64,000 bases of DNA from Shewanella sp. KX20019 (GCF_016757755.1 NZ_CP068437.1:1798001-1862000); one strand, 5' to 3'. Numbered from the stretch's first letter, positions 45,392-54,163 are shown. Notes: generated by a model not told the origin, from the sequence alone. A program made the numbers and translations.

Positions 45392-46129
45392 ATGCAGCAA
45401 TATACTTCAGGGCTCATTACTCTCGAGCAAGCTGAGAGCCTCGTCGCGTTACTTCGCGATGGCGAGCAAGCGCAAGCCGATGAATTAGTGAGAGAAATTG
45501 CTTCACCGATTCAAAAAGAACTCTTCGATGAAGTGGGCCGTTTAACGCGGCAACTTCACAGTGCAATAGTTGATTTTCAAGTGGATAACCGCTTGGTAGA
45601 GCTAGCCAATACCGAAATTCCAGATGCAAAAGAGCGCTTGACCTACGTTATTGATATGACGGAGCAAGCGGCTAATAAGACTATGGATGCGGTTGAAGAG
45701 TGTTTACCTTTAGCAAACGCACTAAGCGATAATATTCAAGCGGTGAAGCCAGCATGGGATAAACTCATGCGTCGTGAACTGCCTTTAACTGAATTTAAAG
45801 CACTGTGCCATGACATTCAGCAATTTGTAGAAAGAAGCGAATCGGACGCAAACCGAGTTAAAGAACTTCTTAATCAAATATTGTTAGCACAAGACTTCCA
45901 AGACTTAACTGGCCAAATGATCCGTCGAGTGATTGAACTCGTCAGAGAAGTGGAGACAAGTTTAGTGTCTATGTTGACCGTCTTTGGTGAGCAGCCTGCA
46001 TCCAATGCAGCAAGCACACCGTCGCTAGATGTTGAAGCCGAAGGTCCTATTATGAATGCAGAAAAACGTCAAGATGTTGTGACGGGTCAAGATGAAGTTG
46101 ACGATCTGCTTTCGAGTTTAGGTTTTTAA
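45392..46129 (+). CDS. cheZ: CheZ, CheY-phosphate phosphatase
   Basis: 245 residues. Long helical hairpin with the active-site DxxxQ region LLAQDFQDLTGQMIRRVIELV (about 166-186), and a C-terminal CheY-binding tail (DEVDDLLSSLGF), as in the family. A long acidic linker joins the two. Fourteen bases after cheY. Confidence 0.95.
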   Translation: MQQYTSGLITLEQAESLVALLRDGEQAQADELVREIASPIQKELFDEVGRLTRQLHSAIVDFQVDNRLVELANTEIPDAKERLTYVIDMTEQAANKTMDAVEECLPLANALSDNIQAVKPAWDKLMRRELPLTEFKALCHDIQQFVERSESDANRVKELLNQILLAQDFQDLTGQMIRRVIELVREVETSLVSMLTVFGEQPASNAASTPSLDVEAEGPIMNAEKRQDVVTGQDEVDDLLSSLGF

Positions 46130-46142
46130 GGGAGTCAAGAGA

Positions 46143-48335
46143 ATGTCCTTTGATGTTGATGAAGAGATACTGCAGGACTTTTTGATCGAAGCTGGTGAGA
46201 TTATCGAGCTTCTACAAGAACAACTAGTAACGTTAGAGAATAACCCTGACGATAGCGAACTGCTCAATGCCATTTTTAGAGGGTTCCACACTGTAAAAGG
46301 TGGTGCGGGTTTCCTCAGTTTGACTCCAATGGTAGATGTCTGCCATGAAGCCGAAAATACCTTCGATCTGTTACGTACAGGTAAGCGGCAAGTCAGCGCC
46401 AACCTCATGGATGTCATCTTACAAGCCGTCGATGCCATCAACTCTATGTTTGCCGAAACTCAGGCGGGCCAGCCCCAGTCTGCAGCCGATGCGAACTTGT
46501 TATCGCAACTTAAAACCTTGAGTGCAGGGCAATTGTTACCTTCAGAGATAACTGATGCTCAAGTGAGTCTACAAGGTGATGCGGTCATAGAGGAAATAAC
46601 GACTATTGAAGCCGTTGTTGAGCAAGTCGCAGTGGTTGAACCTGCGAGTGTAGACATAACCGCCGGTGGCAGTATTGACGACATCAACGACGCTGAGTTT
46701 GAAGCCTTGCTTGATGCTCTGCATGGCAATGGTAATAGCCCAGGCGCTCCTGCTGATAGCACGAATGTAGTGACGGCCAGTTCCAGCGATATTACCGACG
46801 ATGAATTCGAATCGTTACTTGATGAATTGCATGGCTCCGGTCAGTTTTCAGCACCAGCACCAGCCGCCGTTGTCGAGGAAACTGCGCACATAGTTGATTC
46901 CGATGAAATTACGGATGATGAATTTGAGCGTTTACTCGATGAACTCCATGGTTCAGGCAGTAGCCCAAGCGCATCGGCTGCAGCGGAAACGACACCAGCC
47001 AATATCAGCGAAGCCGCTGTTGTACAAGCCATCACGACATCTCAGCAAGCGCCTGTTGCACCAGCAGCAAAGCCTGAGAGCAAGCCAGAATTAAAACCTG
47101 TCGCCCCAGTGCAAGCCAAGTCAAAGCCTAAAGCGGCTGCTAATAATATGCCGCAGGCGGAAACAACGGTTCGAGTTGATACCTCAAGGCTTGACCAGAT
47201 CATGAACATGGTCGGTGAGTTGGTGCTGGTACGTAATCGTTTGTTGAGTCTTGGGGTGTCCCGTGATGACGAAGAGATGTCAAAGGCACTGGCAAACTTG
47301 GATTTGGTTACCGCTGATCTGCAAGGCGCGGTAATGAAAACGCGCATGCAGCCGATTAAGAAAGTCTTTGGCCGTTTTCCGCGAGTCGTTAGAGATTTAG
47401 CACGCAGCCTAAATAAAGAGATTGATCTTATTATGGTGGGTGAAGACACGGACCTTGATAAGAATTTGGTTGAGGCATTAGCCGATCCATTAGTGCATTT
47501 GGTCAGAAACTCGGTTGATCATGGTATTGAAATGCCTGATGAACGTGAAGCAAGCGGCAAGACCCGCTCTGGAACTATCACGCTCTCTGCCAGTCAAGAA
47601 GGCGACCATATCCTGCTGAAGATTGAGGATGACGGTGCGGGAATGGATCCTGGCAAACTCAAGGATATTGCGATAAGTCGCGGTGTACTTGATGAAGATG
47701 CTGCTGCGAGAATGAGTGATGAAGAAGCCTATAATCTGATTTTTGCCCCTGGTTTCTCTACCAAAGTAGAGGTCTCGGACATATCAGGCCGTGGTGTTGG
47801 CATGGACGTTGTCAAAACCCGTATTGCCCAATTGAATGGCACAATTTTCATCGACTCGCATAAAGGCAAAGGGACACGTCTAGAAATTAAAGTACCGCTA
47901 ACCTTAGCTATTATGCCAACGCTCATGGTTGAAGTTGCCGAGCAAGTATTTGCCTTGCCACTGTCTAGCGTGAATGAAATATTTCACCTAGACCTGACTA
48001 AAACCAATGTGGTTGATGGCCAACTAACAGTCATAGTGCGTGATAAAGCGGTACCACTGTTTTATTTGGAGCATTGGCTGACACGCAGTCGCTCGACGTT
48101 AAGTCCTAGTGACAAACAACACGGACACGTGGTGATAGTGCAGCTGGGAACAATGCAAATAGGGTTTGTGGTTGATTCATTAATAGGACAGGAAGAGGTG
48201 GTTATTAAGCCACTAGGCACCCTGTTACATGGTACGCCGGGAATGGCGGGCGCAACAATTACCTCCGACGGCGGTATCGCGCTGATTTTGGACGTTCCAG
48301 GACTACTAAAGCACTACGCTCGCAATAAAAGCTAG
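46143..48335 (+). CDS. cheA: CheA, chemotaxis histidine kinase
   Basis: 730 residues. HPt domain with phospho-His49 (FRGFHTVKGGAGFL), a long variable middle, dimerisation domain (TTVRVDTSRLDQIMNMVGELVLVRNRLL), HATPase (LVRNSVDHGIE, GDGAGMDPGKL-type motif, GRGVGMDVVK) and CheW-like C-terminal domain (LPLSSVNEIFHLD). The middle holds three copies of an acidic motif of the form DDEFE-LLDELHGSG at about residues 182, 218 and 257 (46.68-46.98 kb). In Vibrio, a CheA linker domain binds ParP; these repeats are a candidate for it. A strong terminator follows. Confidence 0.96.
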   Translation: MSFDVDEEILQDFLIEAGEIIELLQEQLVTLENNPDDSELLNAIFRGFHTVKGGAGFLSLTPMVDVCHEAENTFDLLRTGKRQVSANLMDVILQAVDAINSMFAETQAGQPQSAADANLLSQLKTLSAGQLLPSEITDAQVSLQGDAVIEEITTIEAVVEQVAVVEPASVDITAGGSIDDINDAEFEALLDALHGNGNSPGAPADSTNVVTASSSDITDDEFESLLDELHGSGQFSAPAPAAVVEETAHIVDSDEITDDEFERLLDELHGSGSSPSASAAAETTPANISEAAVVQAITTSQQAPVAPAAKPESKPELKPVAPVQAKSKPKAAANNMPQAETTVRVDTSRLDQIMNMVGELVLVRNRLLSLGVSRDDEEMSKALANLDLVTADLQGAVMKTRMQPIKKVFGRFPRVVRDLARSLNKEIDLIMVGEDTDLDKNLVEALADPLVHLVRNSVDHGIEMPDEREASGKTRSGTITLSASQEGDHILLKIEDDGAGMDPGKLKDIAISRGVLDEDAAARMSDEEAYNLIFAPGFSTKVEVSDISGRGVGMDVVKTRIAQLNGTIFIDSHKGKGTRLEIKVPLTLAIMPTLMVEVAEQVFALPLSSVNEIFHLDLTKTNVVDGQLTVIVRDKAVPLFYLEHWLTRSRSTLSPSDKQHGHVVIVQLGTMQIGFVVDSLIGQEEVVIKPLGTLLHGTPGMAGATITSDGGIALILDVPGLLKHYARNKS

Positions 48336-48345
48336 CGTTTCAATA

Positions 48346-48387
48346 AAGGAGTAAGCAGAAAGTGTACTTTCAACTTATTCCTTTTTG
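48346..48387 (+). terminator. Intrinsic terminator between cheA and cheB
   Basis: AAGGAGTAAG (48347-48356) pairs with CTTATTCCTT (48375-48384), one G-T pair, enclosing a second small hairpin GAAAGT/ACTTTC (48359-48364, 48367-48372), followed by TTT. It lies inside the che gene run and may attenuate the genes from cheB on. Confidence 0.8.
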
Positions 48388-48430
48388 CGTAGTGGCAAAA
48401 GCAGGAACCCCATGCGTTATAGGAATTTAA

Positions 48431-49579
48431 ATGGGTATTAAAGTACTAGTTGTCGATGATTCGAGTTTTTTTCGACGACGTGTTAGCGAGATAGTCAGTC
48501 AAGATCCAGAGCTTGAAGTAGTGGCAACCGCAGTTAATGGTGCTGAGGCCGTTAAGCTTGCTGCTGAGTTAAATCCGCAAGTGATCACGATGGATATTGA
48601 GATGCCCGTCATGGATGGGATCACTGCGGTTAAGCAGATCATGGCCAGTCGGCCGGTGCCTATTTTGATGTTTTCATCATTAACTCACGACGGCGCAAAA
48701 GCGACATTAGATGCACTTGAAGCGGGAGCACTCGATTTTCTCCCCAAACGTTTTGAAGACATCGCTACCAATAAAGATGATGCGATTGCCTTATTACAGC
48801 AAAGGATCAAAACCTTAGGGCGTCGACGTTTATTCAGACCCGCGGTGCGGCCACAAGCTGCTGTAACAAGAGCGCGCACTAGCATAGCGCAGCCGTCAGC
48901 GTCTGCACGTTCAAGCAATGCTGCAACTATGTCATCGCAAGCGCCTGCGCTAGCAGAGCGGCCTTGCAGCCGTTCAACGGTTGTAGCGCGTGCGAGTGGT
49001 AAGAGATACAAAGCTTTGCTTATCGGCACCTCAACCGGTGGACCGGTAGCACTGCAGAAAGTGCTAACGCAACTGCCAGCAAGCTATCCACACCCAATCA
49101 TCCTAATTCAGCATATGCCAGCGGCATTTACACCGACGTTTGCAACCCGTCTCAATAGCTTATGTAAGATAGAGGTTAAAGAGGCGCAAAGTGGCGATCA
49201 GCTGCGAGCAGGTTGTGCCTATTTAGCGCCTGGCGGTATGCAGATGATGCTTGAACGTGGTGGTAGTTTCGGTCGAATTAAGGTGCTAGCGGGTAAACCT
49301 GAGATGAATTACAAGCCAAGCGTCGATATTACCTTTGCCTCAGCTTCTAAGGTATTTGGCGGCGATGTATTAGCAGTGGTATTAACGGGCATGGGTGCCG
49401 ATGGCCGAGAAGGTGCGCGGATGCTGAAAACGGCAGGCGCCAATATTTGGGCACAGGATGAAGCGAGTTGTGTGGTTTATGGTATGCCTCAGGCTGTAAC
49501 CAATGCTGGCATCTCGAGTAAATCGATAGGCATTGAGCAAATGGCCGAGTCAATTCTTAAAGAGACCTTACATGGCTAG
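48431..49579 (+). CDS. cheB: CheB, receptor methylesterase response regulator
   Basis: 382 residues. Receiver domain with acceptor Asp55 (VITMDIEMPVMDG), a linker rich in Arg/Ala/Ser (about 140-190), and a methylesterase domain with the catalytic Ser in LLIGTSTGGPVAL, His in ILIQHMPAAFTPTFA, and Asp in LTGMGADGREGA. It removes methyl groups added by CheR. The last eight bases overlap the next gene. Confidence 0.97.
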   Translation: MGIKVLVVDDSSFFRRRVSEIVSQDPELEVVATAVNGAEAVKLAAELNPQVITMDIEMPVMDGITAVKQIMASRPVPILMFSSLTHDGAKATLDALEAGALDFLPKRFEDIATNKDDAIALLQQRIKTLGRRRLFRPAVRPQAAVTRARTSIAQPSASARSSNAATMSSQAPALAERPCSRSTVVARASGKRYKALLIGTSTGGPVALQKVLTQLPASYPHPIILIQHMPAAFTPTFATRLNSLCKIEVKEAQSGDQLRAGCAYLAPGGMQMMLERGGSFGRIKVLAGKPEMNYKPSVDITFASASKVFGGDVLAVVLTGMGADGREGARMLKTAGANIWAQDEASCVVYGMPQAVTNAGISSKSIGIEQMAESILKETLHG

Positions 49580-50396
49580 TCATATGCAGCAACTTGCGGG
49601 TAAAACAGATATCAAAGGTGCAGTTAATACTGTGTCACTGTTGCTGATTTTTTTGCTGAGTATTGCTGCATTTACCTTAGGCTCGCTCTATTTTGAGCTC
49701 AAGTATAAGCATCAACTGCTTGTTGAAGAGGTTGCCGAGTTAAAAGGCAGCCAAATATTGTTTATGGTGCCTGATGAACAAGCTGAAGTTATGGCTAATT
49801 GGATGGCAGAGAACCCGGTATTTGTACAGTCTTTTGCAGAGCGAGCCCGTAAAGGCGAGATAACTACCATGCCGGTCGGTGATGGCAGTGTTGAGCAAGA
49901 TATCGTTAAGCAAGCAGTGCAAACAGTCACCGCCGATGCTAACAGCGAACAAGCGGGCGATAATCAAAAAGTTGCTACTGATCTTGCTAGCAGTATTGAA
50001 ACGGCGGCCGCGAGCGTGCCTGTCAGTAAGGTTCCCGCAACTAAAGCTTTAGCGACAATAGAGCTGACTGGCGACGCACTAAATGAGAGCGCAACCCCCG
50101 TCAATGCCGCTGTCACTATGAATAGCAAGCCCTCCGCGCCAGCCTCAAATGAAGAAAGTAATGAGGCGACATCAGCGGTGCTGGACGCAGCTGCAGTTGC
50201 TACCCCGGTAAAAGCGCAGATGCTCTCCGTCGCCGCAAATGAAGTCAATAATGAAACTGCAACGGTGGTGCTGGACGCAGCTGCAGTTGCTATCCCGGTA
50301 AAAGCGCAGATGCTTACAGTTTCTGAAGATGGAGTGAAACTGATAAGTCTCCCCCACGGTGGGATCAGGATCACAACTCGAACGTTAGAAGAGTAA
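49572..50396 (+). CDS. Unrecognised one-pass membrane protein in the cheB-parC gap
   Basis: 274 residues from ATG 49572 (an earlier TTG at 49533 lies within cheB). After a short cytoplasmic start, one membrane helix (about 19-39, VSLLLIFLLSIAAFTLGSLYF) is followed by a short coiled coil (ELKYKHQLLVEEVAELKGSQ) and an Ala/Val/Thr-rich low-complexity stretch. That stretch contains two 30-residue tandem repeats (90-base period, about 50147-50326; LDAAAVATPVKAQMLS and LDAAAVAIPVKAQMLT). The end is basic (GGIRITTRTLEE). I do not recognise the family. Its overlap with cheB and place before parC suggest a part in placing or anchoring the array, by context only. Confidence 0.85.
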   Translation: MASHMQQLAGKTDIKGAVNTVSLLLIFLLSIAAFTLGSLYFELKYKHQLLVEEVAELKGSQILFMVPDEQAEVMANWMAENPVFVQSFAERARKGEITTMPVGDGSVEQDIVKQAVQTVTADANSEQAGDNQKVATDLASSIETAAASVPVSKVPATKALATIELTGDALNESATPVNAAVTMNSKPSAPASNEESNEATSAVLDAAAVATPVKAQMLSVAANEVNNETATVVLDAAAVAIPVKAQMLTVSEDGVKLISLPHGGIRITTRTLEE

Positions 50397-50459
50397 CAGC
50401 CGGCTAAGCGCGAGTTAAAGTACCCCTAAGGCGATGGCTAACCCATCATAAGGATCATT

Positions 50460-51251
50460 TTGAAAATTTGGACCATAGCAAACCAGAAAGGCGGTGTTGG
50501 TAAAACAACCACGGTCGCGAGTTTAGCTGGCGCGTTTACCAAGCGAGGTAAACGGGTGTTGATGGTTGATACCGATCCACATGCTTCTTTGGGGTATTAT
50601 TTGGGGATCGATAGTGAAGAGCTACCTAGCTCTCTATATGATCTGTTCTTAGCGAACAAAAACTTAAGCAAAGAGAATATTGGCAATTACATTGTGCCAA
50701 CCAATGTCCCTCGGCTCGACCTAATACCGTCAACGATGGCGTTAGCGACGCTAGACCGAAGTTTGGGTCATCAAGAGGGGATGGGGTTGATTTTAACCAA
50801 GGCACTGGCACTGCTAGATGAGCAGTATGATGTGGCATTAATCGATTGCCCACCGGTATTGGGCGTATTAATGGTCAATGCCTTAGCCGCGAGCCAACAT
50901 ATCATTGTGCCAGTACAAACCGAGTTTCTAGCAATTAAAGGCTTAGATCGCATGGTGAAAACCATGATCCTTATGGGGAGATCGAAAAAAGTCCGTTATA
51001 GCTATTCTATAGTGCCAACCATGTTTGATAAACGTACCCGTGCCAGCAATGCCGCATTGTTGCAGTTGAATCAAGACTACCAAGACAGCTTGTGGTCGGA
51101 CGTTATTCCCGTAGACACCAAATTCAGAGATGCAAGCTTGAGCCATTTACCCGCTTCACATTTCGCACCGCGCAGTCGCGGCGTAAAAGCTTACGAGCGA
51201 TTGCTTGATTATTTGCTCGCCAAGGATCTATCTCATGTCAAAATTGGTTGA
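50460..51251 (+). CDS. parC: ParC, ParA-type ATPase for polar placement of chemotaxis arrays
   Basis: 263 residues. Deviant Walker A KGGVGKT (10-16), DTDPHASLGYYLG, Walker A-prime type segment VALIDCPPVLGVLMVNAL. ParA/MinD family. In Vibrio, ParC with ParP directs array placement at the old pole; the order cheB-parC-parP-cheW is the same here. TTG start with AAGGA at 50449-50453. The last 17 bases overlap parP. Confidence 0.92.
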   Translation: MKIWTIANQKGGVGKTTTVASLAGAFTKRGKRVLMVDTDPHASLGYYLGIDSEELPSSLYDLFLANKNLSKENIGNYIVPTNVPRLDLIPSTMALATLDRSLGHQEGMGLILTKALALLDEQYDVALIDCPPVLGVLMVNALAASQHIIVPVQTEFLAIKGLDRMVKTMILMGRSKKVRYSYSIVPTMFDKRTRASNAALLQLNQDYQDSLWSDVIPVDTKFRDASLSHLPASHFAPRSRGVKAYERLLDYLLAKDLSHVKIG

Positions 51252-52134
51252 TGACGCGGTATGTGATTACTTCTCTTCGCTGCTTAATGATACGCCCATA
51301 GCTCAGCGCGTTGAAACTGATGAGTCAACTGCTATAAACCACGGCACTTTGAGTGTAGAACCTCGCCAGCAGCATGGTGGCATCGCCGTGCAGGCGAAAG
51401 AGTTTGCCACTGCAGAGGTTGAGGATCGCATTAGCCAGCTAGCGCTAGCTCAGCTATTAGCGCCGGTGTCGGCGCCAAAAGTAATACCTGAGCCGATTGT
51501 AGAACCCAAGCCAGCAGTGACTGTGGTTGCAGAGAAACAGATAGCAGCAGTATCTCAAAAGAGCGTATTGCCAGAAGAGATGACTCTCAATGCCGTGGCA
51601 GAAAGTATCAATATTGATGATGCTAACGTTGCTGCGCTGCAGGCTGCATCAACACCAGCAAGTATGACTAAAGAGTTGATTGAGCAGTTAGACGATGAGT
51701 TTCAAGTACTGTTTTTTAAAGTTGCTGGGCTGACATTAGCGGTACCTTTAGTGAGTTTAGGTGGCATTGTCAATCTTGAACGCATTAATCATTTGATGGG
51801 CCGGCCGAGCTGGTATTTAGGTGTGCAGCAACATCGACAGTCACAACTTAATGTCGTAGATACTTGCGCTTGGGTGATGCCTGAAAAATATGATCAATCC
51901 TTAGCGGAAAAAGTGTCCTATAAATACATTGTGCTGCTACAAGACAGCAGTTGGGGCTTAACTTGTGAATCGTTGGTCAACACCGTCAAAATTCATAAGT
52001 CCCAAGTTAATTGGCGCAGCCAGGCAGGAAAAAGACCGTGGCTAGCGGGCGTGGTAAAAGAGCAAATGTGCGGCATCTTAAATGTCTATGCATTAATCAC
52101 AATGCTCGATTCAGGTCTTGGCAGCCAAGGCTAG
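51235..52134 (+). CDS. parP: ParP, CheW-domain partner of ParC
   Basis: 299 residues from ATG 51235 with AAGGA eight bases upstream; earlier in-frame codons lie inside parC. The N-terminal half is Pro/Ala/Glu-rich (about 30-150) and the C-terminal half (about 160-299) is CheW-like (QVLFFKVAGLTLAVPLVSLGGIVNLERINHLMGRPSWYLGV). In Vibrio, ParP binds ParC, CheA and receptors. It therefore links the polar marker to the array. Confidence 0.9.
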   Translation: MSKLVDDAVCDYFSSLLNDTPIAQRVETDESTAINHGTLSVEPRQQHGGIAVQAKEFATAEVEDRISQLALAQLLAPVSAPKVIPEPIVEPKPAVTVVAEKQIAAVSQKSVLPEEMTLNAVAESINIDDANVAALQAASTPASMTKELIEQLDDEFQVLFFKVAGLTLAVPLVSLGGIVNLERINHLMGRPSWYLGVQQHRQSQLNVVDTCAWVMPEKYDQSLAEKVSYKYIVLLQDSSWGLTCESLVNTVKIHKSQVNWRSQAGKRPWLAGVVKEQMCGILNVYALITMLDSGLGSQG

Positions 52135-52178
52135 TTTGCCGCTAAAACGATTGGACTAGTATTATTTTGAAATGCGAG

Positions 52179-52205
52179 TTTAGAAATAGTACAAATAGCC
52201 GATAA
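52179..52205 (+). promoter_or_regulatory. Candidate FliA promoter of cheW
   Basis: A perfect GCCGATAA -10 box at 52198-52205 is preceded, 11 bases earlier, by TTTAGAAA, a poor match to TAAAGTTT. It lies in the 185-base parP-cheW gap, 115 bases before the cheW ATG. Confidence 0.5.
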
Positions 52206-52319
52206 AAGACTTAGGTTTGTATTATTTCGATATTAAATTGATTGGTTTGAAGCGCATAGAAAGATATGCTTATTGTGAATTTTAAATAGATAGTCATAGA
52301 ACTATTGATTGAGGCGATT

Positions 52320-52811
52320 ATGACAAGTTCAAATAGTGTAGCCGTACCGGGCAGTAATGACGATGCGGTATTACAATGGGTGACTTTTAAGTTAGATAAC
52401 GAAACTTATGGCATCAATGTAATGCAGGTACAAGAAGTGCTGCGTTATACCGATATCGCTCCAGTGCCTGGTGCACCGCACTATGTCCTCGGGATCATTA
52501 ATCTACGTGGTAATGTGGTTACTGTCATCGATACTCGCTCACGTTTTGGTCTAGCGTCGGCAGACGTAAACGACTCTACCCGTATTGTGATTATCGAAGC
52601 AGAAAAGCAAGTGATTGGCATCTTGGTCGATAGCGTTGCTGAAGTTGTTTATCTACGCCGTTCAGAGATTGATAATGCACCGAACGTGGGTACTGAAGAG
52701 AGTGCTAAGTTCATCCAAGGAGTCAGCAACCGCGAGGGTGAGCTATTGATCTTAGTTGATCTTGATAAGCTACTGTCAGACGAAGAGTGGATGGAGCTGA
52801 CGCAGATTTAG
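52320..52811 (+). CDS. cheW: CheW, chemotaxis coupling protein
   Basis: 163 residues from ATG 52320, with GAGG six bases upstream; a TTG at 52305 is the alternative. One CheW domain (VTFKLDNETYGINVMQVQEVLRYTDIAPVPGAPHYVLGIINLRGNVVTVIDTRSRFGL). It joins receptors to CheA. It is separated from parP by a gap with a FliA-like site, so it may be transcribed separately. Confidence 0.96.
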   Translation: MTSSNSVAVPGSNDDAVLQWVTFKLDNETYGINVMQVQEVLRYTDIAPVPGAPHYVLGIINLRGNVVTVIDTRSRFGLASADVNDSTRIVIIEAEKQVIGILVDSVAEVVYLRRSEIDNAPNVGTEESAKFIQGVSNREGELLILVDLDKLLSDEEWMELTQI

Positions 52812-53060
52812 TCGCGAAGGTACGAGCTGAGAAGGTTAGGAGCCGGTTTAGAGCTGAATAAGCTAAGACGGTACGGACTAAGACGATACAAGCTGGGACG
52901 GTATAGGCAGAGACGGTTAAGAGCAGGTTTAGAGCCGAATAAGCTGAGATGGTTCGAGTTGAGGTGGTACGCTGGTCCTCTTCGCTTTTACAGTAAGTGA
53001 GTTTACGAGCGTTCCGTTATCCGTAAGCGGAGCGTTCGTCTGAGAATTTCCGTCTTCGCC
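52812..53060 (+). repeat. Degenerate tandem repeat region between cheW and the DUF2802 gene
   Basis: Short imperfect units of about 15 bases recur (AGCTGAGAAGGTTAGGAGC, AGCTAAGACGGTACGG, AGCTGAGATGGTTCGAG), with two copies of a longer unit (GGTTTAGAGC-GAATAAGCT at about 52833 and 52928). It ends in a CGTAAGCG-GAGCG module remnant (about 53020-53050). Confidence 0.75.
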
Positions 53061-53088
53061 CTAACCCCTTTTATTAAAAGAGACACTA

Positions 53089-53496
53089 ATGATGACTGAT
53101 GAAGTGCTTATTGCTGCTGCACTGGTGTTTGTAATTGCATTTATAGGCTTGGTTTGGTTTTTACAAAAACAAGCGGAAAAGATACGCACAAAAGTGGAAG
53201 CGTTGACCTTATTGGTTAAAGAGGGCGATAAGCAAAGAGAAGCGGTTAAGCGAGAGCTCCAAGAGCTTAGAAGTGGCACTATTGGTGTCGGGCGCAGAGT
53301 ACTAGAGCTGGAAAAGAAGCTACAGCAGCAAGATGCGAAATGGGACGAAGCTAATCAGCAAGATCCACAAGCAAGATTGTATTCCCGTGCGATGAAAATG
53401 GTCGATCTGGGCGCAGGCATCGACGAGCTTATCCAAGAGTGTGAATTACCAAAAGCCGAAGCTGAACTACTGATCCGTTTGCATAGAAAGGGCTAA
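53089..53496 (+). CDS. DUF2802 protein, membrane-anchored coiled coil
   Basis: 135 residues. N-terminal membrane helix (about 6-24, LIAAALVFVIAFIGLVWFL), then a coiled coil (about 26-95, EKIRTKVEALTLLVKEGDKQREAVKRELQEL), and a C-terminal conserved patch ARLYSRAMKMVDLGAGIDELIQECELPKAEAELLIRLHRKG that looks like a helix-turn-helix-type DUF2802 end. The gene regularly follows cheW in Vibrio and Shewanella. Function unknown; the location suggests a role in motility or the array. Confidence 0.88.
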   Translation: MMTDEVLIAAALVFVIAFIGLVWFLQKQAEKIRTKVEALTLLVKEGDKQREAVKRELQELRSGTIGVGRRVLELEKKLQQQDAKWDEANQQDPQARLYSRAMKMVDLGAGIDELIQECELPKAEAELLIRLHRKG

Positions 53497-53499
53497 CAC

Positions 53500-54079
53500 A
53501 CGGTTGGAGCTAAGACTGTAAAGAGCAGGGTAAAGGCGAACAAGAGCCGATTAAAAGCCGGTATTAGCTGAGACGGTACAGGCTGAGAAGGTTAAAAGCC
53601 GAACAAGCTAAGAAGATCCTAGCTACTAGGACGTTCGCCAGCTCACTGCTAGGATGGACTACGTCCTGCTAGGAGACCAACAGAAAACACCATTCGGCTT
53701 TTGATGCTGATTTTATGCTTTGCTAACAGCTAGATTCTTCTTTTAAAGTAGGTCGGCATTTATGCCGTCGCTTTTATCTCTTCTAGTTTTTACCGTAAGC
53801 GAAGCGTTCCGTAGTGACGAAGTCGCGCGCTGTAAGGCCGTAGGCCGTTCGTCTAAGATTTTACTGTCTTTGCTAGAACCTATCTTAAAGCTAAGAAGAT
53901 CCTAGGTACTAGGACGGACTACGTCCTGCTAGGAACTCAACAGAAAACACCATTTGGCTTGTGATGTTGATTTTATGCTTTGCCCTTTTCTAGCTTTTAC
54001 CGTAAGCGAAGCGTTCCGTAGTGCCGAAGTCGCGTGCCGTAAGGCCGCAGGCCGTTCGTCTAAGATGTTACCGTCCTTG
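53500..54079 (+). repeat. Composite repeat block after the DUF2802 gene
   Basis: Begins with degenerate AGCTGAGACGG units (53500-53610), then two copies of the roughly 130-base module (from about 53607 and 53885), a REP-like CGGCATTTATGCCG unit (near 53750) and two TACCGTAAGCGAAGCG modules (near 53787 and 53998). No gene is seen in 53497-54185. Confidence 0.9.
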
Positions 54080-54163
54080 CTAGTACCTAGTACCTAGTAC
54101 CTAGTACCTAGTACCTAGTACCTAGTACCTAGTACCTAGTACCTAGTACCTAGTACCTAGAAC
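54080..54163 (+). repeat. CTAGTAC heptamer array, 12 units
   Basis: Eleven perfect tandem CTAGTAC units (54080-54156) and one CTAGAAC unit (54157-54163). It is the only array built on the CTAGTAC variant. It lies 23 bases from the 3' end of the FlhB-like gene. Confidence 0.97.
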
